This document shows, one piece after another, positions 9,591 through 18,328 of a stretch of 64,000 nt of DNA. The stretch lies in contig CAVUYQ010000025.1 in NCBI GenBank assembly GCA_963745765.1, positions 1 through 64,000 of the forward strand, read 5' to 3'. The translations under genes and the position numbers were made by a program. The stretch comes from Ww85 sp963745765 (lineage in GTDB: Bacteria > Desulfobacterota > Desulfobulbia > Desulfobulbales > Desulfocapsaceae). Every line of letters begins with the position of its first letter. Position 1 is the first letter of the stretch. The notes under the pieces were generated by a model. That model was not told the DNA's origin and did not search any database. It saw only the letters and a program-made list of their open reading frames with translations.

Positions 9591-10394
9591 TCAGGATTCC
9601 TGAGGTATTTCTTCCAGGCGGCGCACCGTAACGGTCTGAATGGCCGGATATACCGGCGGGCCGAACTGGTTATATACCGCCACATCAGCTGCATCGCGGC
9701 CAATACCGAGAACGACATAACCGCTTCTCAGGTAAGGCTGGGTCGCATCAAAGGTATACCAGCGGCCGGCGACAAAGGCCTCAAACCATGCATGCATTTC
9801 CATCGGTTCAAGGGCATGGAGGTAGCCAACCACCATTCTCGCCGGGATGCTGAGGCTGCGGCATAGGGCGATGCCCAGATGGGCAAAATCACGACAGACG
9901 CCGCTCTGCCTGTTATTAACCTCTGCCGCTGAGACAAAGAGGTCGCTGAACTGGGCGTTATAGTACAGTGATCTCCTTATCCAGGTTTCAATTGCAGAGA
10001 CCTGGTCATAGCCGGGCTTCTGTCCGGTTGTTATTTCTGTTGCCAACTGGCCGAATTGCTCTGCTTCACAGTAGCGACTCGGCAAAAGATACTTGAGCAC
10101 ATCATCCGGCAGTTCCTGCACCTCAACAAACGGAGCTTCAGGCGCCCTCAGCAGCATATCAGCCGTGTATACCTCGGCTGCGGTATTGATTGAAAAAAAG
10201 CCGGCGGGAGCAACCAGTCTCTGGCAGAAGTTTCCGTGATTGTCCGTAAATTCATGCACCGGTATCCGTGGAGAGATCAGGTACTCTTCACGTGCGACCC
10301 ATTGCTGAGTCCCGCTGCGCGGTCTCAGCATCAATATGAAGGGTGTCGGGACTGCTATGCTGAATTGCAGATCACAACTTACCCGCAGTTTCAT
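9591..10394 (-). CDS. Second small transglutaminase-like protein
   Basis: 267-residue transglutaminase-like protein with a full papain-fold triad: Cys167 in QSGVCRDFAHLG, His201 in MEMHAWFEAF and Asp216 in YTFDATQP. The N-terminal half is a beta domain (PFILMLRPRSG, VPVHEF-like region) as in other Bact_transglu_N proteins. It lies 167 bases upstream of the ATP-grasp gene and points the same way, so it is probably the first gene of the cluster or an independent unit just before it. It is only distantly similar to the transglutaminase at 1-1013, indicating separate roles rather than a recent duplication. No signal peptide; presumed cytoplasmic. Confidence 0.88.
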   Translation of the reverse strand: MKLRVSCDLQFSIAVPTPFILMLRPRSGTQQWVAREEYLISPRIPVHEFTDNHGNFCQRLVAPAGFFSINTAAEVYTADMLLRAPEAPFVEVQELPDDVLKYLLPSRYCEAEQFGQLATEITTGQKPGYDQVSAIETWIRRSLYYNAQFSDLFVSAAEVNNRQSGVCRDFAHLGIALCRSLSIPARMVVGYLHALEPMEMHAWFEAFVAGRWYTFDATQPYLRSGYVVLGIGRDAADVAVYNQFGPPVYPAIQTVTVRRLEEIPQES

Positions 10395-10795
10395 ACGGCG
10401 GCCTTAAGAGAGAAACATGATTGTGCTGTAGAGAACATAGATTACACCATGTGGCCCAGCCACTTGCCGCTGGAAACATCCGTTGAATATCGGTGGCGGA
10501 GAAGCATTCTCTCCAATGGGGATTTCCATTCTTTGTTCAGGCGTGGCTTTCAGGCACGAGACTGAAGGCAGGCTGGTGATTCTTGTCTTTATCCGGTACA
10601 TTACAATGTTTGCAGTGTTTATGCTATTAAGAATCAGTATCTGCTTCGGAGATTTCTGGATTTTTGCAAAAACAAGACAGCTCCTTTCCGCTTCTAAATT
10701 CTGGTGACAGCATATTTAATTCCAGTAAAGTAGGGCAGTCGACAAACCGGTGATTTTTACCTTGAGGCAAGGGATGTATTTACAGAAGGAAAGGG
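10395..10795. other. Divergent intergenic region
   Basis: About 400 bases between the minus-strand transglutaminase and the plus-strand DUF202-like gene. Short open frames occur on both strands (for example 10404-10601 minus) but none has a ribosome binding site, family resemblance or codon pattern like the neighbours. Promoters for both flanking units should lie here; I cannot single out a convincing -35/-10 pair. Confidence 0.4.
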
Positions 10796-11128
10796 ATGAG
10801 CGACGACACAAATAAGTTTGATTCGATAGCAATCAATGAAGTCCAACTGGTTTTGGCAGAAAAGCGTACATCTTTAGCTGTAATGAGGACAGGTATAGCG
10901 GTTTTGGCTTTACCGCTGACGGTTATGAGTTTTCTGATAGCCACTTCCAAATATTACAATGTTACTGAAGTTTTACATTTTATCATCCCATTGGGAGCGC
11001 TCAATCTTGTTTTAATTGGTTTAGGTGTATACCTGATTATCCGCTCAATAATCCGGTTGAGGCATTACGACAACTTCATCAATGAAATTAAACGACATCA
11101 TGGCATAATAGCAAAATTTATAGAGTGA
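10796..11128 (+). CDS. DUF202-like small membrane protein
   Basis: 110-residue protein. After a short polar N-terminus it reads LAEKRTSLAVMRTGIAVLAL, close to the DUF202/YidH signature in which a conserved LA-x-ERT-x-LAW-x-RT segment leads into the first membrane helix. Two membrane helices are evident, at about residues 32-52 and 63-85, followed by a basic C-terminal tail (RSIIRLRHYDNFINEIKRHH). An AAGGA sequence precedes the ATG. It stands alone: the gene to its left is on the other strand and more than 400 bases separate it from torD. Function of the family is unknown. The assignment rests on one motif, so it is moderate. Confidence 0.65.
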   Translation: MSDDTNKFDSIAINEVQLVLAEKRTSLAVMRTGIAVLALPLTVMSFLIATSKYYNVTEVLHFIIPLGALNLVLIGLGVYLIIRSIIRLRHYDNFINEIKRHHGIIAKFIE

Positions 11129-11199
11129 GTTCGTGCAAGAATCCGTTATAGGCATAGGCCTGGCCCTGTTCAGTCGTTCTTTTCCGCTCTTAACAGCAC

Positions 11200-11248
11200 G
11201 TTATTCGTCGGCTAAGCCTCCCTCATGCCTTGACATTTGACGAATAAC
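11200..11248. repeat. 10-bp inverted repeat after DUF202-like gene
   Basis: Perfect arms GTTATTCGTC (11200-11209) and GACGAATAAC (11239-11248) separated by 29 bases. It lies about 70 bases after the stop of the small membrane protein. There is no T-tract, so it is not a standard terminator; it may be a regulatory or transcript-processing structure. The remainder of 11129-11477 shows no gene. Confidence 0.4.
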
Positions 11249-11477
11249 CTATAATCATTCGGGGTAGCCATGGGGATGATAAGGACCTGCCTGGGGCAGC
11301 AAAAAATGAAACCGTTATAAACGCTCATCTTATAAATGGGTTATCTCTTTGCTGCTACGCTGTAGCATCTTTTTGTCCTACGTTTATGCGTTGTGTCGAG
11401 ATCATTTCCCGTCTGTTATTGTATTGTATTTAGCTGCTTATTGATTTCACATCAGAAAAAGTACCACGATGTAGTTA

Positions 11478-11507
11478 TTGACATTGTGGTGATAGTGCGC
11501 TAGTAAT
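11478..11507 (+). promoter_or_regulatory. Candidate sigma-70 promoter of torD operon
   Basis: TTGACA at 11478-11483, a 17-18 base spacer, then TAGTAAT at 11501-11507, in an AT-rich stretch about 70 bases before the torD-like start. The -35 box is perfect and the -10 box partial. No recognised anaerobic regulator site was found by eye. Confidence 0.4.
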
Positions 11508-11576
11508 TAACTATTATCTTAATTAGACGTACGAGTATTACAAGAAATAGATACAATCAGAAATGCACGAGCACTC

Positions 11577-12170
11577 ATGACAGTTTCTTCCTCCTCCGGG
11601 CAACAGGAAAACAGCAATCAGCAATTACAGGATATTTCACTCCTCTACCGTTTTCTCGGGCAGAGCCTCAAATTTCCTGAGATCACCTGGTTTACCGCCG
11701 ATTTCAGGGGGAGTTTTGCAGCGCTGCTCAATCAGCTTGGTGCTGTTCAGGAGGCGCTTGATCTTGAGAAATCCTTTGCTGAATCCGCAGATTTGCTGGA
11801 AGAGCTCCAGGTTGAATATACCCGGCTTTTTATTAATGGTGTTCCGCATGTGGTTGCACCACCCTATGCTTCTGTCTATCTGGATAAATCGTTGCAGGGA
11901 GTGCATGCTTCCCGGACCCTGGCGTTTTACCGTGAGAAAGGCTGTGACATGTCGGAAGATTCCGACCTTCCCGACCATATTGTTCATGAACTTGAGTTTT
12001 TGTCGCACTTGGCAGCAGATAATGACCAGGAAGGGGAGCGGGAGTTTCTGCAGCGCTTCTTTTTGACCTGGTTTCCTGATTTTAGAGATATTGTATTGAA
12101 AGAGGCCAACCACCCATACTACCGGCTGGTTATTACCATGATAGACTACTTCACCAAGGAGGAAGAGTAA
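11577..12170 (+). CDS. TorD-family redox enzyme chaperone
   Basis: 197-residue all-helical chaperone of the TorD/DmsD family. The family signature is clear: EYTRLFINGVPHVVAPPYAS (residues about 82-101) followed by a second conserved block SDLPDHIVHELEFLSHL. Such proteins bind the twin-arginine signal of a molybdoenzyme precursor and hold it until the cofactor is inserted. The expected client is encoded one base downstream, and the ribosome binding site for that gene lies inside the end of this one, so the two are translationally coupled. I cannot tell DmsD, TorD and NarJ-like subtypes apart by eye. Confidence 0.88.
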   Translation: MTVSSSSGQQENSNQQLQDISLLYRFLGQSLKFPEITWFTADFRGSFAALLNQLGAVQEALDLEKSFAESADLLEELQVEYTRLFINGVPHVVAPPYASVYLDKSLQGVHASRTLAFYREKGCDMSEDSDLPDHIVHELEFLSHLAADNDQEGEREFLQRFFLTWFPDFRDIVLKEANHPYYRLVITMIDYFTKEEE

Positions 12171-12171
12171 A

Positions 12172-14409
12172 ATGGCATTTACTCTCAATCGTAGATCTTT
12201 TCTTCAGGCAGCGACGGCTGCCGCATTATCAGTACCGCTCTCCAAAGTTGTATCGGCAGATACAGGCGTGATAAAGACACCGATGTATCCAACGGGCACA
12301 TTTGAAGACAAAATTGTGACCGGTGGTATCTGTGAGATGTGTTTCTGGCGATGCCAGCTTGTCGGCAAGGTTCGGGACAATCGTCTGGTCAAGCTTGAAG
12401 GAAATCCAAAATCCATAGACAATGGCAAGTCCATCTGTGCCAGGGGAAATGCGGGTATCAAATACCTGTATGACCCTGATCGTCTCAAGTACCCCTTGAA
12501 GAACGTTGGCAAGCGCGGTGCTCCGATATGGAAAAAAATCTCCTGGGATGAAGCGCTCAATGAATGTGGAACCAGGCTCAAAGGAGTCGTTGATACCTAC
12601 GGCCCTCATGGTATCTGCGTATTCCCGCATGGTTCCTCGGCAAAATATCCCATGCATTTCTTCGAGCGCGCGGTCGGCACGGAAAATGTAAGTGAGGCCT
12701 CTTTCTTCCAGTGTCGAGGCATCAGGGACACCGCCTATCTTGCCACTATCGGCAGGGCTCCCGGTGAATTCGTCGATATGCCGAATGCCAAGGTCATGAT
12801 GATGCTTGGCGGACATTTTGGCGAGAACGTTCACGTCTCGCATATCAAACGTTATATAAAAGGTCTGGAAAACGGTGCTAAGCTGATCATCGTGGATCCG
12901 AGATATTCCGCCTCGGCGGCAAAATCTGATATCTGGGTGCAGATCAAACCGGGAACCGATACGGCTTTTCTGCTTGCCATCATGAACTATCTCGTCAAAA
13001 ACAAGAAATATGATGCTGAGTTCGTTGACGAGTATGGATGGGGCTTTGACGAGTTTAAAGAAGCCATCAAGGATTGGACTCTTGAGAAGGCTGCCGCCGA
13101 ATGTGATATCCCTGTCGGGCAGATCAAGGATGTCGCCGAACTCCTGGCCGCAAATGCTCCCCATGTATCCATACATCCGGGGCGGCATGTGAGCTGGTAC
13201 GGTAATGATTTTCAGCGCGAGCGAGCTCTTGCCTGTCTTACCGGTCTGCTCGGAGCCTACTATTCGGTAGGAGGCTGGGTGCCTGGAAAGGACCCGAAAG
13301 TAGGTGGAACCAGCTGGGCAAAGAAAGAAGCGGATCCCGAATTTAACCTGAACATGAAGGAGGATGAGGAACCGATCTATCCTTACAGCCCTCCGGGAAC
13401 ACCTACCGAGCTGATTCGCGATGCGGCCCTGACCGGTAAACCATATCCCATCAAAGGGTGTGTGATCTGGGGACAGAACCCAATCCAGACGATCCCCGAC
13501 CAGGAGAAAATGAAAAAGGTCTTCGAGCAGATGGACTTTGTCATGTGTGTCGATGTCATGCCGACGGATGTAACGATGTGGGCTGACATCCTCCTTCCCG
13601 AAGTCAGTTACCTGGAACGTTACGACCTAATCAAGACGGGTACCCAGTGGGATTTTGCCGATAAGCAGCAGCAGTATATCTCTGCCAGGATGCCTCTTGT
13701 TGAGCCGATGTTCGAGCGCAAGGACCAGGTCTATATCACCAATGCCATCGCAAAGATCATGGGTCATGAAAAGGAGATCCCGGTCAAGAGCATCGAGGAA
13801 CTTGTTGAGAAGGACCTGGCGGTAGCTGGGCTCTCTCTTGATATGTTGCGCAAGGAAGATGGTATTCATCTCATGCCGGGAAAAGATCCTTACCAGATGC
13901 CCGATGACTTCGAGGTTGTCTTCTTCAATGAAAACCTTCAAGATTTCGGCTTCCCCGGAGCTCCCACCTACCTGCCGGTAGATCAGCCGCCGAAAGGATA
14001 TGCCCGCCTGCTCTATGGCCGTGTTCCGGTACACACTTTCAACAGGACCCAGAATAACGTCTGGCTCCATCACGCCATGCCGACAAACCCGGTCTGGATC
14101 AACGAAGAGGTGGCGCAGAAAATCGGCGTCAGCGACGGTGATACCGTGGAACTGGTAAACAGCGAAGGGTTCAAATCCAGAACCAGCACGGTAGTCAAGG
14201 TCACCCCGGGTATACGCAAAGACGCGGTATATATGGCACATGGCTATGGGACTATGAATCCGCTCATGACTGTCGCGGTGAAAGCAGGTGTTGATGACCA
14301 GAGCCTGATCACAAAAATTACAGTGGATCCGGAGACCGGTGCACACGGAATGAGGAACAACTTTGTCAAATTGATAAAAGACGGCAAAGTTCTGGATATA
14401 CCGGCGTAA
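12172..14409 (+). CDS. Tat-exported molybdopterin oxidoreductase, PsrA/PhsA-like
   Basis: 745-residue catalytic subunit of the DMSO-reductase superfamily. The N-terminus has a twin-arginine signal (NRRSFLQAATAAALS), so it is exported folded. A [4Fe-4S] site follows: Cys54, Cys57, Cys61 and Cys89 (GGICEMCFWRC, then KSICARG). The metal ligand is probably Cys181 (SFFQCRGIRD), which suits polysulfide/thiosulfate- or arsenate-reductase-like members rather than Ser-ligated DMSO reductases. The C-terminal molydopterin-binding domain is present (NNVWLHHAMPTNPVW). It probably reduces or oxidises a sulfur, arsenic or selenium oxyanion in the periplasm; the exact substrate cannot be read from the sequence. 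It is followed at 37 bases by the Fe-S subunit. Confidence 0.85.
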   Translation: MAFTLNRRSFLQAATAAALSVPLSKVVSADTGVIKTPMYPTGTFEDKIVTGGICEMCFWRCQLVGKVRDNRLVKLEGNPKSIDNGKSICARGNAGIKYLYDPDRLKYPLKNVGKRGAPIWKKISWDEALNECGTRLKGVVDTYGPHGICVFPHGSSAKYPMHFFERAVGTENVSEASFFQCRGIRDTAYLATIGRAPGEFVDMPNAKVMMMLGGHFGENVHVSHIKRYIKGLENGAKLIIVDPRYSASAAKSDIWVQIKPGTDTAFLLAIMNYLVKNKKYDAEFVDEYGWGFDEFKEAIKDWTLEKAAAECDIPVGQIKDVAELLAANAPHVSIHPGRHVSWYGNDFQRERALACLTGLLGAYYSVGGWVPGKDPKVGGTSWAKKEADPEFNLNMKEDEEPIYPYSPPGTPTELIRDAALTGKPYPIKGCVIWGQNPIQTIPDQEKMKKVFEQMDFVMCVDVMPTDVTMWADILLPEVSYLERYDLIKTGTQWDFADKQQQYISARMPLVEPMFERKDQVYITNAIAKIMGHEKEIPVKSIEELVEKDLAVAGLSLDMLRKEDGIHLMPGKDPYQMPDDFEVVFFNENLQDFGFPGAPTYLPVDQPPKGYARLLYGRVPVHTFNRTQNNVWLHHAMPTNPVWINEEVAQKIGVSDGDTVELVNSEGFKSRTSTVVKVTPGIRKDAVYMAHGYGTMNPLMTVAVKAGVDDQSLITKITVDPETGAHGMRNNFVKLIKDGKVLDIPA

Positions 14410-14446
14410 CTGATACCTATAAAACGGATGTAAGGAGATATAACCC

Positions 14447-15247
14447 ATGCAATATGCAATGATAATTGACCTTGAAAGATGTGTGGGCTGTCATGCCTGT
14501 GCGATCGCCTGCAAGGCTGAGTGGGAAATTCCCGTGGAGTTCCACAGAAACTGGGTCTATCGTCTCGGCCCGAGTGTTGTTGACGGGGCCATGGCCTCCA
14601 CCTATTACCCGGGACTATGCAACCATTGCACCGAGCCCGCCTGCGTGCCGGCATGTCCTGCTGATCTGGTGGAACGGACCTTTACCTCGGCCAAGACCGG
14701 CGAGACCGAGACGATGGAAGTCGCTGCTACCTGGAAGGACCCGTTTGACGGCACGGTACAGATAGACAAGTCTCGCTGTCTTGGTTGCGGTGCCTGTGCT
14801 GAAGCGTGTCCGTACCATGCCCGCTACGTTAACCCCGATCTTGTTGATGATGTATCATCAGACGGCAAGGCGGATAAATGCACCTTCTGTCAGCCGCGCC
14901 TTCTGGCCGGTTTTGAGCCCGCCTGTGTACAGACCTGCATTACCGGTGCCCGGATTTTTGGAGATATGACTGATCCCAAATCCGAAGTATCGGCTTATAT
15001 CAAAAAGGGCGCCAAGGGCATCGAGGCAACGGGCGGAACACTTGGCCCCAATGTTTACTATTACGGCAAGCCCAAGGACATCAAGCTGCTCTTTAACGAT
15101 TATACCCCCGAGCTGGCCGATCTTGAGAAAGCAAGAAAGCGTGCCATGTTTGCCAAACTGGTGAAACCGGCTGTGCAGAAAGCCGGCCAGATAGGCTTGC
15201 TTGGTCTTGCCGGGACATTGCTCTTCGAGGACAATAAGAAGACCTGA
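14447..15247 (+). CDS. Four-cluster ferredoxin electron-transfer subunit
   Basis: 266-residue DmsB/PhsB/TtrB-type subunit. Four Cys groups are visible: RCVGCHACAIACK (Cys12-22), CNHCTEPACVPACP, RCLGCGACAEACP, and CTFCQPRLLAGFEPACVQTC, enough for four [4Fe-4S] clusters. It has no signal peptide and should be exported with the catalytic subunit on its Tat signal. Near the C-terminus a short hydrophobic stretch (residues about 247-260, GQIGLLGLAGTLLF) could touch the membrane. No NrfD- or DmsC-like membrane subunit follows; transcription ends at a terminator directly after. AAGGAG precedes the start. Confidence 0.9.
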   Translation: MQYAMIIDLERCVGCHACAIACKAEWEIPVEFHRNWVYRLGPSVVDGAMASTYYPGLCNHCTEPACVPACPADLVERTFTSAKTGETETMEVAATWKDPFDGTVQIDKSRCLGCGACAEACPYHARYVNPDLVDDVSSDGKADKCTFCQPRLLAGFEPACVQTCITGARIFGDMTDPKSEVSAYIKKGAKGIEATGGTLGPNVYYYGKPKDIKLLFNDYTPELADLEKARKRAMFAKLVKPAVQKAGQIGLLGLAGTLLFEDNKKT

Positions 15248-15263
15248 TAACCCGCCTGCCGTC

Positions 15264-15306
15264 AAACCGGAATAATTGTTTCAGGCAATTATTCCGGTTT
15301 CTTTTG
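15264..15306 (+). terminator. Intrinsic terminator of the molybdoenzyme operon
   Basis: Perfect 15-bp stem, AAACCGGAATAATTG at 15264-15278 and its complement at 15286-15300, with a 7-base loop and CTTTTG downstream. It begins 16 bases after the Fe-S subunit stop and shows that the operon has only three genes. The rest of the gap to moeA (15307-15554) holds no gene I can support. Confidence 0.85.
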
Positions 15307-15554
15307 CGTATCTATTTAACTGTTTAATTACGCTTTGCCGCTTCTCTGTGTTTTGCGTCTGACCGCTGGCGCACAACGAAACAGATGATTTTGCAATGAC
15401 CATCTGATCCCACAAAACAAGCCTGGCTTTCTCACATTCGGGTATTATAATTGACAGGATTATTCAGGTCTCACGGCAGCCGTCTGTCGTCATCGGTCTG
15501 TTTGTTGTGAGGGTGTCTGGATAATTCCATTAATTGCTATCATTGGAGGATAAT

Positions 15555-16763
15555 GTGATTTCGGTAGAGGAAGCACTGGAAATTCTGCATGAGAATATAC
15601 CCCCGCCCCGGCAGGAAATGGTTTCCCTGGAAGAGGCTTACAATTGCTACCTGGCGGAGGATATTCATGCCCCGGAATCGTCTCCGCGCTACACCAATTC
15701 CGCCATGGACGGTTTTGCTGTAAGGTGGGCTGACTGCAGCCCGGCAACAGAGCAGCAGCCGGCTTATTTGCAGATTATCGGGGAGTCCCAGGCAGGGGTG
15801 CCGTTTGACGGTTTCGTGCCGCCGGGTGCAGCAGTGAGGATCAGTACCGGTGCCATGCTCCCGGAAGGTGCTGACAGTGTTGTCCGGGTGGAGGACACAA
15901 AAGAAAGCGGAAACCGGGTTGCCATTTTTGCCATTCGCGGGCTGGGACAGGATATTCGGCTCGAAGGTGAGGAATTCAAAAAAGGTGTTTCTCTTTTTCA
16001 TAAATCCATGCGTCTGGGAGCCCGCGAGCTGGCTTTGCTGGCTTCCGTCGGGGTGCACACCGTCAAGGTTTTCAAGCCCCCATGCGTCTCTTTGCTGGTA
16101 ACCGGAACGGAACTGGCACGCTTTGATGATAACGGCATAAAACCTCACCAGATAAGGGATTCAAATACCATTATGCTGACGAGTGCCGTCCGCGATTCCG
16201 GCGCAGTCTTGCGAACAACTTCCCACGTTGAGGATAGCCTGGAACAAACGATTACAGCCGTGCGGCAGGCCACGGAGGGCGGCGACGCAATTATTCTCTG
16301 CTCCGGCGGGGTGTCGGTAGGCAGGCATGATCATGTGAAAGAGGCCGCGCAGGCGGTTGGTTTTAAAGAATTGTTCTGGAAAATTAGTCAGAAGCCGGGA
16401 AAACCGCTTTTTGTTTGTCGCCGCGATGACACCCTGCTGTTCGGTCTGCCGGGTAACCCTGTGTCAGCCTTCATGTGCTTCAGCAACTATGTGAGGCCGG
16501 TCCTGGCTGAACTCCAGGGAACCTCATCGATCAATCAGTCGATAACCGCCAAAACTACCATGCGGGTCGAAAATAAAGGGAAACGGACGAATTTCATTCG
16601 CGTCAACGTAGAGAATAAACCCAATGAAATCCCTGTCATCAGGGAAATGGCAAAACAGGGCTCGCACATGATCAGCTCCATCGTTCATGCAGATGGCTAT
16701 ATCATCATGAAGCCGGGCGAGGTGCTGGAGCCCTGCAGCCTGACCGAGGTTTTTCTCTTTTAG
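15555..16763 (+). CDS. moeA: Molybdopterin molybdenumtransferase MoeA
   Basis: 402-residue MoeA, inserting molybdate into adenylylated molybdopterin in the cytoplasm. Conserved stretches: YTNSAMDGFAVRW, RISTGAMLPEGAD, LLVTGTEL, IRDSNTIMLTS, CSGGVSVGRHDHV, KPGKPLFVCRR and FGLPGNPVSAF. Length is normal. The frame is open further upstream (to a TTG at 15534), but GTG at 15555 has GGAGG at 15545-15549 with a 5-base spacer, so I chose it. Its location just after the molybdoenzyme operon fits a supply role for that enzyme, though a terminator separates them. Confidence 0.93.
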   Translation: MISVEEALEILHENIPPPRQEMVSLEEAYNCYLAEDIHAPESSPRYTNSAMDGFAVRWADCSPATEQQPAYLQIIGESQAGVPFDGFVPPGAAVRISTGAMLPEGADSVVRVEDTKESGNRVAIFAIRGLGQDIRLEGEEFKKGVSLFHKSMRLGARELALLASVGVHTVKVFKPPCVSLLVTGTELARFDDNGIKPHQIRDSNTIMLTSAVRDSGAVLRTTSHVEDSLEQTITAVRQATEGGDAIILCSGGVSVGRHDHVKEAAQAVGFKELFWKISQKPGKPLFVCRRDDTLLFGLPGNPVSAFMCFSNYVRPVLAELQGTSSINQSITAKTTMRVENKGKRTNFIRVNVENKPNEIPVIREMAKQGSHMISSIVHADGYIIMKPGEVLEPCSLTEVFLF

Positions 16764-16879
16764 CTGGTATCGGGCTTCAACAAGCCGTTTCAACCGGAAG
16801 CAATGGAGTTCAGCTACTATTGCTGTCTGGGGGAAATAATTCAATGCAGGGATAGACGGTGTTCACCGGAGCAATCCTG

Positions 16880-17167
16880 TCAAGGTGATGTCGACATCAC
16901 GAACCGGTACATTGGCAATGTCACTAGAATAAGCAGGATAATATAAAATACTGCCGTGACGGTGCCCGAAATGGTTGTCTGGTCCTCCTTTTCAACCTCG
17001 GGCATGAGGGCGAGTATCAAGGTAACCAGATAGGAGAAAGGAATGGTCAGAAGCAGCATCAGGAGAATGTTTTTCCCCCTCGTTCCGGCCAGATAATAGT
17101 TCACAACAAAAGGCAGCAGGTAGAGGAGGGAGCCAAAAAGAAAAAGAAAAAAGAGCGCTTCCGGCAT
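16880..17167 (-). CDS. Small three-helix membrane protein, unknown
   Basis: 95-residue, very hydrophobic protein with about three membrane helices (residues 4-26, 33-53 and 68-88) separated by a short basic loop (AGTRGKN) and an acidic one (PEVEKEDQ). I do not recognise the family; it is only loosely like superinfection-immunity-type small membrane proteins and lacks their tryptophan motif. GGGAG precedes the ATG. It lies downstream of the catabolic operon on the same strand, 166 bases after the SDR stop, and may be its last gene or independent. Confidence 0.55.
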   Translation of the reverse strand: MPEALFFLFLFGSLLYLLPFVVNYYLAGTRGKNILLMLLLTIPFSYLVTLILALMPEVEKEDQTTISGTVTAVFYIILLILVTLPMYRFVMSTSP

Positions 17168-17332
17168 GTCATTGCTCCCTGTATGGATAATGGTTATGGT
17201 TATTGATCTGCCGACAGTATACCCTGAATAGCCGGTAAGTGTTCAGGAAAAATCCTCTGACGACAACCTCATTTCAACAGGGTTCTTCCTCTCTTTCACC
17301 GGGAGCGTTTCTTCAATAGTTTTTCACACGTG

Positions 17333-18106
17333 CTAGGCAACCGTCCAGGCACCGTCCACATAGATTATTTGCCCGGTAACAAATTCCATGCACGGTGAGC
17401 ATAAAAAGGCGATAGGACCAGCCAGGTATTTCAGCTCGCAGAATCTTCCTTTTGGAATTCTGGAGATAACCCAGTCGTGGTATGCTTTGTTTTTTAGATC
17501 ATCCCGGTTGATATCCGTCACCGTAAAGGTCGGCGCAATAGCATTAACGCAGATATTATGGGGAGCCCATTCAATGGCCAATGATTTCGTCAACTGGTTG
17601 ACGGCTCCCTTGCTCGGGGCGTAGGCCATGTCCCTGGCCCGGCCTTGCAGACCCCGGACGGAAGAGATATTGACAATCCTTCCTTTCTTTTGTTCAAGAA
17701 AGTATTTGCCCGCAGCCTGGCAGCAGAGGAATACCCCTTTTACGTTCACCCCCATGATCAGGTCCCATTTTTCCTCCGAGAAATCCACAGCATCTTCCAG
17801 GTGCGAGGCGCCGGCGGAATTGATCAGGATATCAATTTTGCCGTACCTGTCCACGACGTTTTTCATCGCTGTCTGGACACTGTTCTTGTCCAGGATATTC
17901 ACGGTGCCGATATCTATGGCTATACCGTTACTCTGAAATGCCTCCTGAATCCTGCTCAGTTTGTCCTCGTTTCGCCCCAGTAAAACCACTCTGGCCCCCA
18001 GGGACGCAAGAGCCAAGCCTGCCTCGGCGCCGATGCTGCCGGAACCGCCGGTAATAACCGCTACCTCGTCCTGCAAACCGTACATTGATTCCAGTTTGTA
18101 TTCCAT
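17333..18106 (-). CDS. Short-chain dehydrogenase/reductase (SDR 1)
   Basis: 257-residue classical SDR. The dinucleotide-binding TGGSGSIG is at residues 19-26, NSAG at 96-99, catalytic Ser148/149 in NISSV and Tyr162-x3-Lys166 in MAYAPSKGAV. The C-terminal GQIIYVDGAWTV is typical. It oxidises or reduces a hydroxyl/keto group with NAD(P)H in the cytoplasm. It lies 222 bases after the BKACE gene, on the same strand, and resembles SDR 2 at 20318 in the second half (both have NAIAPTF and IEWA), pointing to an old duplication within one pathway. The substrate is unknown. Confidence 0.85.
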   Translation of the reverse strand: MEYKLESMYGLQDEVAVITGGSGSIGAEAGLALASLGARVVLLGRNEDKLSRIQEAFQSNGIAIDIGTVNILDKNSVQTAMKNVVDRYGKIDILINSAGASHLEDAVDFSEEKWDLIMGVNVKGVFLCCQAAGKYFLEQKKGRIVNISSVRGLQGRARDMAYAPSKGAVNQLTKSLAIEWAPHNICVNAIAPTFTVTDINRDDLKNKAYHDWVISRIPKGRFCELKYLAGPIAFLCSPCMEFVTGQIIYVDGAWTVA

Positions 18107-18328
18107 CCTTGTTCCTCGGGTTTTGTGTATTGCTCCAGATCTTCCGATATAAGACTCAAGATACCGAAATCAGGAAACATGTAACGGTGCTGGCCATGTC
18201 GCTCAGTTGTTGCGGTGCATGCGTGTGCCGGGGGCTTCTTCTTCTGTCTTGCTATCATCGGGTCTTCTGGCACCGGATGAGAATCTGCTGCATCCAGAAG
18301 TGCGGTGTCGGGGCGCAACTTCTGATCC

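Noticed and set aside
11230..11255. TTGACA and TATAAT boxes as a promoter
   Set aside because: Spacer is only 14 bases, and the boxes overlap the second arm of an inverted repeat; the pair at 11478 is better placed.
11637..12188. 183-codon frame antisense to torD
   Set aside because: The plus strand carries a clear TorD motif and operon context; the antisense frame has none.
12229..13188. 319-codon open frame antisense to the molybdoenzyme gene
   Set aside because: It is a shadow of a well-supported catalytic subunit, has no ribosome binding site and no recognisable family features.
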